Part shown: positions 6,630 through 10,940 of the stretch, one piece after another | How positions within the stretch are numbered: the first letter of the stretch is position 1 | Layout: every line of letters begins with the position of its first letter | Assembly (NCBI GenBank): GCA_025450975.1 | Contig: JANWLI010000115.1 | Coordinates: forward strand, 1 to 10,940 | Direction of reading: 5' to 3' | DNA: 10,940 nucleotides | DNA from: Candidatus Kapaibacterium sp. | Lineage (GTDB): Bacteria > Bacteroidota > Ignavibacteria > Palsa-1295 | Notes under the pieces: generated by a model | Told to the model about the DNA's origin: nothing | Database searches by the model: none | Seen by the model: only the letters and a program-made list of their open reading frames with translations | Made by a program: the position numbers and the translations under genes

Positions 6630-7821
6630 TCAAGGCTGCTATCCCGGGCAGCGTCTTCCCTTCCAGAAATTCCAGACTTGCTCCGCCACCAGTCGACACG
6701 TGACTCATTTTGTCGGCAAGACCTGATTGCTCTAACGCAGCAACGCTATCTCCACCGCCGACAATCGTTGTTGCCCCGCGCTCGGTTGCTTTTGCAAGTT
6801 CGCGAGCTATGGCCAATGTACCTTCGGCAAAGTTTGGCATTTCGAATACTCCCATCGGACCATTCCAGACGATAGTCTGTGCATGCAAAATGTATTCGGA
6901 GAAATCTTCGATCGACTTTGGGCCTATATCCATTCCCATCCAGCCGGCAGGCATATCTAGCGTATGGACAGTCTTTCGGTTCGCATCGTTGTTAAATACA
7001 TCGGCAATAACGGTGTCCGTGGGAAGCACTAACTTCTTGCCTGTGCGCTCCGCTTGAGCTATCAGTTCTCGTGCAAGATCGATTTTATCGTTCTCGCAGA
7101 GCGATGAGCCGATCTCAAGCCCAGACGCCTTAAAGAAGGTGTACATCATCCCACCACCGATCAAAACGGCATCTGCCTTATCGAGGAGGCTCTTGACGAC
7201 ATCAATCTTCCCACTGATCTTCGCCCCGCCAATAATGGCAACCAGTGGCCTCCTGGGATTTACTACTGCACCACCCAGGTAATCGATCTCCTTTTTGAGA
7301 AGGTAGCCCGCTCCCCGTTGTTGGATGTGATGGGTGATTCCTTCAATTGAAGCATGTGCTCTGTGAGCTGCGCCAAATGCATCGTTGATATAAATATCTG
7401 CAAGAGAGGCAAGCTGTTTTGAGAACTCAGCGTCGTTGCCTTCTTCCTCCATATGAAAACGAAGATTCTCCAGAAGCAAGACCTCTCCATTCCGTAGCTC
7501 GTTTACCTTACTTTGAGCAGCATCTCCGATGCAATCATCAGCAAACTTAACTTCTATTTTTAAGAGCTGACTCAACCTCCCCCGAATGGGATTGAGTGAG
7601 TACTTCTTTTCAGGTGCTCCTTTCGGACGACCGAGGTGACTGGCAAGAATCACACGAGCTCCGCTCTTTATGAGAGCTTCAATAGTCGGCAATGCTGCCC
7701 GGATTCGCGTATCATCGGTGATCGTATAAGGCTCTTCCTTAGTCAGCGGCACGTTAAAGTCGACTCGGGTAAATACACGTTTGCCGCTGACGTCCAAGTC
7801 ATCGATCGTTTTGAAGTTCAT
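6619..7821 (-). CDS. pgk: Phosphoglycerate kinase
   Basis: Transfers the acyl phosphate of 1,3-bisphosphoglycerate to ADP, giving ATP and 3-phosphoglycerate in glycolysis, or the reverse in gluconeogenesis. The 400 residues match the usual bacterial length of about 390-400. The N-terminal domain carries the phosphoglycerate-binding residues: D21 and N23 in RVDFNVPL, R39, H62 and R65 in SHLGRPKG, R121 in ENLRFH, and R154 in FGAAHRAHAS. The C-terminal nucleotide domain carries IIGGAKISGK (196-205), WNGPMGVFE (319-327), GGGDSVAAL (355-363) and STGGGASLEFLEG (376-388). The ATG lies 14 bases after the gap stop, so gap and pgk form an operon in the common order. No residue is missing and there is no sign of transfer. 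Confidence 0.98.
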   Translation of the reverse strand: MNFKTIDDLDVSGKRVFTRVDFNVPLTKEEPYTITDDTRIRAALPTIEALIKSGARVILASHLGRPKGAPEKKYSLNPIRGRLSQLLKIEVKFADDCIGDAAQSKVNELRNGEVLLLENLRFHMEEEGNDAEFSKQLASLADIYINDAFGAAHRAHASIEGITHHIQQRGAGYLLKKEIDYLGGAVVNPRRPLVAIIGGAKISGKIDVVKSLLDKADAVLIGGGMMYTFFKASGLEIGSSLCENDKIDLARELIAQAERTGKKLVLPTDTVIADVFNNDANRKTVHTLDMPAGWMGMDIGPKSIEDFSEYILHAQTIVWNGPMGVFEMPNFAEGTLAIARELAKATERGATTIVGGGDSVAALEQSGLADKMSHVSTGGGASLEFLEGKTLPGIAALMTS

Positions 7822-7835
7822 TTTGAAACTTACTC

Positions 7836-8837
7836 TTAGAGCGCAGCTAGTTTCGTCAACAGATCAACGACACGACAGGAATATCCCCATTCATTGTCGT
7901 ACCAACCAAGAACCTTGACTGTGTTACCGCCCATTACCATTGTCTCGAGCGAATCGAGGATACAAGAATGCGTATCGCCAACGATATCTGTGCTAACGAT
8001 CGGGTCTTCGGTATAGGAGAGTATTCCTTTGAGGTTGCCATCCGCCGCAGCTTTGAAGGCTGCGTTAACTTCATCCTTAGTCACCGTCTTCTTCAGCGTA
8101 GCGACGAGGTCAGTGATGGAGCCTGTCGGCGTAGGTACGCGGAGTGAAGTGCCATCCAGTTTTCCTTTTAGTTCAGGAATGATGCTACCGATAGCGCGTG
8201 CAGCCCCGGTAGAGGTGGGAATAATATTGAGCGCTGCAGCACGGGCGCGGCGTAAGTCTGAATGCGGCAGGTCGAGAATGTTCTGATCGTTCGTGTATGA
8301 ATGGATCGTGGTCATCAGTCCATGCTCGACCCCAAAAGAGTCATGAAGTACCTTTACCATCGGCGCCAGGCAGTTCGTCGTGCAGGATGCGTTGGAAACG
8401 ATCTTATGGTCTTTCGTTAGAACATTATCATTCACGCCGAGAACGACCATTGCGTCAACTGGATCCTTCGGCGGAACCGTAAGAATTACCTTCTTTGCCC
8501 CTGCATTGAGGTGTTTGGTGCATCCTTCGCGAGTTGCAAAAATTCCTGTCGATTCGATGACAATGTCGGCACCAAGTTCACCCCACTTTAAGTTTGCAGG
8601 ATCACGTTCGGCAGTGATACGAAGCCTATCACCATTAACGATCAGGTCATTCCCATCGACTGTGACTTCGCCATTAAATCTGCCCTGCGTTGAGTCGTAT
8701 TTTAATAAATGCGCTAATGTTTTTGCGTTCGTAAGATCATTGACTGCGACGAAATCGATGCCCCCAACTTGCATTGCTTTGCGGAACACCGAGCGTCCAA
8801 TACGTCCAAATCCGTTAATACCGACTTTTATTGCCAT
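7836..8837 (-). CDS. gap: Glyceraldehyde-3-phosphate dehydrogenase, type I (phosphorylating)
   Basis: Oxidises glyceraldehyde 3-phosphate to 1,3-bisphosphoglycerate with reduction of NAD. I chose the ATG at 8835-8837, giving MAIKVGINGFGRIGR and 333 residues, the normal size. A longer in-frame start at 8906 would add 23 residues unlike the family and run into the divergent gene. The Rossmann loop GINGFGRIG is at 6-14. D34, at the end of the second strand (AVNDL), together with the LPHSDLRRAR segment, indicates preference for NAD over NADP. The catalytic cysteine is C152 in SNASCTTNC and its partner histidine is H179 in TTIHSYTNDQ. The C-terminus has the expected WYDNEWGYSCRVVDL. It is the first gene of the gap-pgk-lipoprotein operon, and its product passes directly to PGK. 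Confidence 0.97.
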   Translation of the reverse strand: MAIKVGINGFGRIGRSVFRKAMQVGGIDFVAVNDLTNAKTLAHLLKYDSTQGRFNGEVTVDGNDLIVNGDRLRITAERDPANLKWGELGADIVIESTGIFATREGCTKHLNAGAKKVILTVPPKDPVDAMVVLGVNDNVLTKDHKIVSNASCTTNCLAPMVKVLHDSFGVEHGLMTTIHSYTNDQNILDLPHSDLRRARAAALNIIPTSTGAARAIGSIIPELKGKLDGTSLRVPTPTGSITDLVATLKKTVTKDEVNAAFKAAADGNLKGILSYTEDPIVSTDIVGDTHSCILDSLETMVMGGNTVKVLGWYDNEWGYSCRVVDLLTKLAAL

Positions 8838-8876
8838 AATTTTACAGTACTTTATTCGTGAGATATAGGAAAGAAG
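8838..8876. promoter_or_regulatory. Short divergent intergenic region between gap and the DUF2520 gene
   Basis: Only 39 AT-rich bases separate the two divergent start codons, too few for two full non-overlapping promoters. The promoters must overlap or extend into the neighbouring coding sequences, so the two genes could influence each other's transcription. The plus-strand gene has an AGGA (8867-8870) six bases before its ATG, one of the few Shine-Dalgarno-like sites in the window; gap has none. No clear -10/-35 or -7/-33 pair can be assigned. Confidence 0.4.
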
Positions 8877-9680
8877 ATGCAGAAAACACGTAATCGCCAC
8901 CTTCAAGTTGCAGTCATCGGCAAAGGACGCTTAGGAACTTCCCTTGCGCGAGCACTTGCCAAGCCCACAAAAAGCTTTCGCCTGCATTCGCATCTCCCAG
9001 CCCGAAGCAGTTCGTTCAAAAAACTCTCCGAAAAAGGTGGTCCGGAGATACTCATAATCGTCACTCGTGATAACCAGATCACAGAAGTGGCTAAGAAAGC
9101 CTTACGAAAGTCAGGAGCCAACCTTCGCCTTATCATACATTGTGCAGGATCGATGCCCCCCGACATACTTCCCTTGACTCCAAATGTCATGCGTGCGACT
9201 TTCCATCCAATTCAGACATTTGCAAAGCCCGACGCTAAATTATTTAAAGGAGTTACATTTACAATTTCAACTCCGACCCGTGCAGCAACTACGGTCTTAA
9301 ATAAGCTTGCGAAAGAGCTCGGGAGCACTCAAATATTAGAACTTGCACCCAATGTCCTTCCCCTCTACCACTCTATGATCGTTTATGGCGCCAACTTTAC
9401 CATTTTGCTTGGTACTGCATTAGAAGAGATATCAAAAGCTGCATCGATCCCCGAGGCTAAAATGAAGTCGGCATTTAAGCCGATTCTGCTACAGGCAGTC
9501 ACTAATATGCTCTCTGATAATACCCGGAAGGTGCTTACCGGCCCTATTGCTCGCGGAGATAGCGAAACTATCGAGCGGCATCGCAAGGCGCTAAAAAAGC
9601 TTCCACCAGAGATTATCGGGCTTTACGACGATTTTTTGAAGCTTGCCAAGCGGTTTGGTCTATGGGGCAGCAAAACCTAA
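8877..9680 (+). CDS. Rossmann-like and DUF2520 domain-containing protein
   Basis: A 267-residue cytoplasmic protein of the DUF2520 family, related in layout to the NADP-dependent 6-phosphogluconate/F420-NADP oxidoreductase folds. Residues 10-30 hold the dinucleotide-binding VAVIGKGRLGTSLARAL with the GxGxxG pattern at G15, G17, G20. The strand ILIIVTRDNQI (58-68) and HCAGS (88-92) follow as in the family. The DUF2520 part shows HPIQTF (110-115), LYHSM with Y164/H165, N173 and the signature LTGPIARGD (220-228) with H235. These conserved polar residues suggest an oxidoreductase or dehydrogenase, but no substrate is established for the family as far as I know. It is divergent from gap and followed by the aminopeptidase gene 89 bases later. 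The start is supported by AGGA six bases upstream. Confidence 0.88.
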   Translation: MQKTRNRHLQVAVIGKGRLGTSLARALAKPTKSFRLHSHLPARSSSFKKLSEKGGPEILIIVTRDNQITEVAKKALRKSGANLRLIIHCAGSMPPDILPLTPNVMRATFHPIQTFAKPDAKLFKGVTFTISTPTRAATTVLNKLAKELGSTQILELAPNVLPLYHSMIVYGANFTILLGTALEEISKAASIPEAKMKSAFKPILLQAVTNMLSDNTRKVLTGPIARGDSETIERHRKALKKLPPEIIGLYDDFLKLAKRFGLWGSKT

Positions 9681-9769
9681 GTGGGAGCTAAGGATATTAT
9701 TGTGCTGTTATGTAACTCTACCGTATTCTACTGCTATTTTCAATCTTATTCTATTCTTATAGTTTTTAA

Positions 9770-10822
9770 ATGCAATCATCAATAAAAGGCGCTACCACAT
9801 CGCTTGCAGGTATCTCATACGACAAGAACTACGCTAAAGCTGCTCATAATGCCGTCTATACCTGCCTTCGTGTCCAACCGGGCGAACGAACTACCCTCAT
9901 AGCCGACAATACAACGTTAGAAATTGCTGCCAGCCTCTATGATGAGCTGATCCGTGCCGGCGCTGACGTCCACACTTTTGTCGTTGAAGATTATTCGGAG
10001 CGTCCGATGCTTCATATGCCCAAAGATATTCTCGCCGACCTCGAAAAAGCAGATGTTTCGATCTATTGCATGCAAGCAATGGAAAATGAACTTGTGACCC
10101 GTAAAGAGATGATGAACGTCATCAATCGCATCAAGCCTCGTCATGCACACATGGTTAATATCAGCCATGATATCATGCTCGAAGGCATGCAGGCCGATTT
10201 TCTCGCAGTCGATGCTATAAGTCGCTCCGTTATCGAACGCGCTAAAAAAGCGACCAGGATCGTTGCCAAAAGTAAAGGTGGCACTCATATCGAAGCGACC
10301 TTCTCACCTGAAATAAAGTGGCTAAAAACAAGTGGTATTATCTCTCGTGAAAAGTGGGGCAACCTACCCGGCGGCGAGGTTCTCACTGCTCCCGATACAG
10401 TCAATGGCGTGTACGTTGTCGATGGTGTCGTCGGCGATTACCTTTGCTCCAAGTATGGCGATCTTAAGGATACACCGCTGACGATCCATATCAGTAACTC
10501 GCGTATCACAAAGTGCGAGTGCGATAATAAAGAGTTGCTCGATGAATTCCTGGAATACACACATCGCGACGAGAACTCTGACCGTGTCGGAGAGTTTGCT
10601 ATCGGTACAAACATCGCAGTCAAAGATGTTCGCGGCCTGATTCTCCAAGACGAGAAGATCCCCGGATGCCATATCGCCTTTGGCCATCCATATTCCGAGC
10701 ACACCGGTGCAAACTGGAGATCGACGACTCACATTGATGTAGTTGGACGAGCATTCGACATCTGGATCGATCATGAAAAGATCATGGAGAACGGCGAATT
10801 CCTGATCGAACCCGCTGAATAA
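9770..10822 (+). CDS. M29-type metallo-aminopeptidase
   Basis: Resembles the AmpS/AmpT thermophilic aminopeptidase family (M29), which removes N-terminal residues from peptides using two metal ions in a cytoplasmic dimer. In the 350 residues the metal-site signatures can be followed: E203 in NLPGGEVLTAPD, E275 in RVGEFAIGTN, histidines H301 and H306 in GCHIAFGHPY, and the H-x-D pair H321/D323 in THIDVV. The N-terminal half (about 25-165) is the helper domain with GERTTLIADNTT and an AGADVHTFVVED segment. The protein is somewhat shorter than AmpS-type enzymes of about 410 residues. The ATG is preceded by a pyrimidine-rich, AT-rich leader without a Shine-Dalgarno sequence. It lies 2 bases from the convergent CDF transporter stop. 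The family call is from visible motifs; the exact specificity is unknown. Confidence 0.85.
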   Translation: MQSSIKGATTSLAGISYDKNYAKAAHNAVYTCLRVQPGERTTLIADNTTLEIAASLYDELIRAGADVHTFVVEDYSERPMLHMPKDILADLEKADVSIYCMQAMENELVTRKEMMNVINRIKPRHAHMVNISHDIMLEGMQADFLAVDAISRSVIERAKKATRIVAKSKGGTHIEATFSPEIKWLKTSGIISREKWGNLPGGEVLTAPDTVNGVYVVDGVVGDYLCSKYGDLKDTPLTIHISNSRITKCECDNKELLDEFLEYTHRDENSDRVGEFAIGTNIAVKDVRGLILQDEKIPGCHIAFGHPYSEHTGANWRSTTHIDVVGRAFDIWIDHEKIMENGEFLIEPAE

Positions 10823-10824
10823 GC

Positions 10825-10940
10825 CTACTTCTGGAACGAGGTCGGCTCTGTATGGATCACTATTCTTGCTAAGCTCGGATATTGCTTACGTAGCCTTCGC
10901 TCAAGGTTAGTAACAATTTCATGCGCTTCATGAAGCGACA
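10825..10940 (-). CDS. Cation diffusion facilitator family transporter, C-terminal fragment (partial)
   Basis: The frame is open from the right edge of the window to the TAG at 10825-10827 and encodes the last 38 residues of a larger protein. It reads SLHEAHEIVTNLERRL, then ARIVIHTEPTSFQK. This is the typical end of the cytoplasmic dimerisation domain of CDF metal transporters: a histidine-rich helix start (HEAHE), an amphipathic helix with LE, then a final strand ending IHxEP. CDF proteins export zinc, iron or other divalent metals from the cytoplasm in exchange for protons. The histidines of HEAH and IHTEP are likely metal contacts. The membrane part lies outside the window, so the metal specificity cannot be read. 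It is convergent with the aminopeptidase gene, with a 2-base gap and no terminator between them. Confidence 0.8.
   Translation of the reverse strand, partial: SLHEAHEIVTNLERRLRKQYPSLARIVIHTEPTSFQK

Noticed and set aside
8380..8868. Plus-strand open frame of 162 residues opposite gap
   Set aside because: It is a shadow of the gap coding sequence; the real gene, with catalytic C152 and H179, is on the other strand.
8838..8906. N-terminal extension of GAPDH by 23 residues
   Set aside because: The added residues do not resemble any GAPDH N-terminus and would overlap the divergent DUF2520 gene; MAIKVGINGFGRIG is the normal start.
9681..9769. Possible promoter TTGTGC / TATTCT upstream of the aminopeptidase gene
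   Set aside because: Only 3 of 6 and 4 of 6 matches to the classical consensus with an 18-base spacer in an AT-rich gap; too weak to report as a feature. Nothing else recognisable is seen in this 89-base gap.
10924..10937. Perfect 14-base palindrome CGCTTCATGAAGCG
   Set aside because: It lies inside the CDF coding sequence and follows from the codons for L-H-E-A; there is no other reason to see an operator there.

Overview
The window is a compact stretch of a bacterial chromosome, almost entirely housekeeping genes. The organism is probably a member of the Bacteroidota/Chlorobiota (FCB) group. The reasons are AT-rich leaders mostly lacking Shine-Dalgarno sequences, a Bacteroidota-type -7 element (TAnnTTTG) before ruvA, a DUF2520 protein, and small lipoproteins with a carboxypeptidase-regulatory-like domain. 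This placement is inference, not proof. I see no mobile element, CRISPR array, tRNA or rRNA, and no intergenic gap longer than about 90 bases.

Layout. (1) Positions 1-4309, minus strand: a tightly packed operon read in the order M16 peptidase, alanine dehydrogenase (ald), nuoG, nuoH. Only the first 21 codons of nuoH lie in the window. (2) Positions 4359-4955, plus strand: ruvA, divergent from the M16 gene. (3) Positions 4968-8837, minus strand: a second operon of gap, pgk and two tandem paralogous lipoprotein genes; the second lipoprotein gene is broken by a one-base frameshift. (4) Positions 8877-9680, plus strand: a Rossmann/DUF2520 protein, divergent from gap. (5) Positions 9770-10822, plus strand: an M29-type aminopeptidase. 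(6) Positions 10825-10940, minus strand: the C-terminal end of a cation diffusion facilitator (CDF) transporter, convergent with the aminopeptidase and cut by the window edge.

How the genes fit together. GAPDH and PGK catalyse consecutive steps of lower glycolysis. Alanine dehydrogenase converts alanine to pyruvate and produces NADH, and NuoG/NuoH belong to the complex I that oxidises NADH, so ald and nuo are plausibly linked metabolically as well as by position. RuvA acts in recombination. The M16 and M29 enzymes are peptidases.

The least explained part is the lipoprotein pair at 4968-6585. The two proteins share a layout and a strongly conserved C-terminal signature (Y-rich, then G(Y/H)SPNH(T/S)E, ending in an F(V/I)MP-type tail). 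In the downstream copy this signature is preserved only in another reading frame, which shows a recent frameshift or an assembly error. I found no convincing new multi-gene system.
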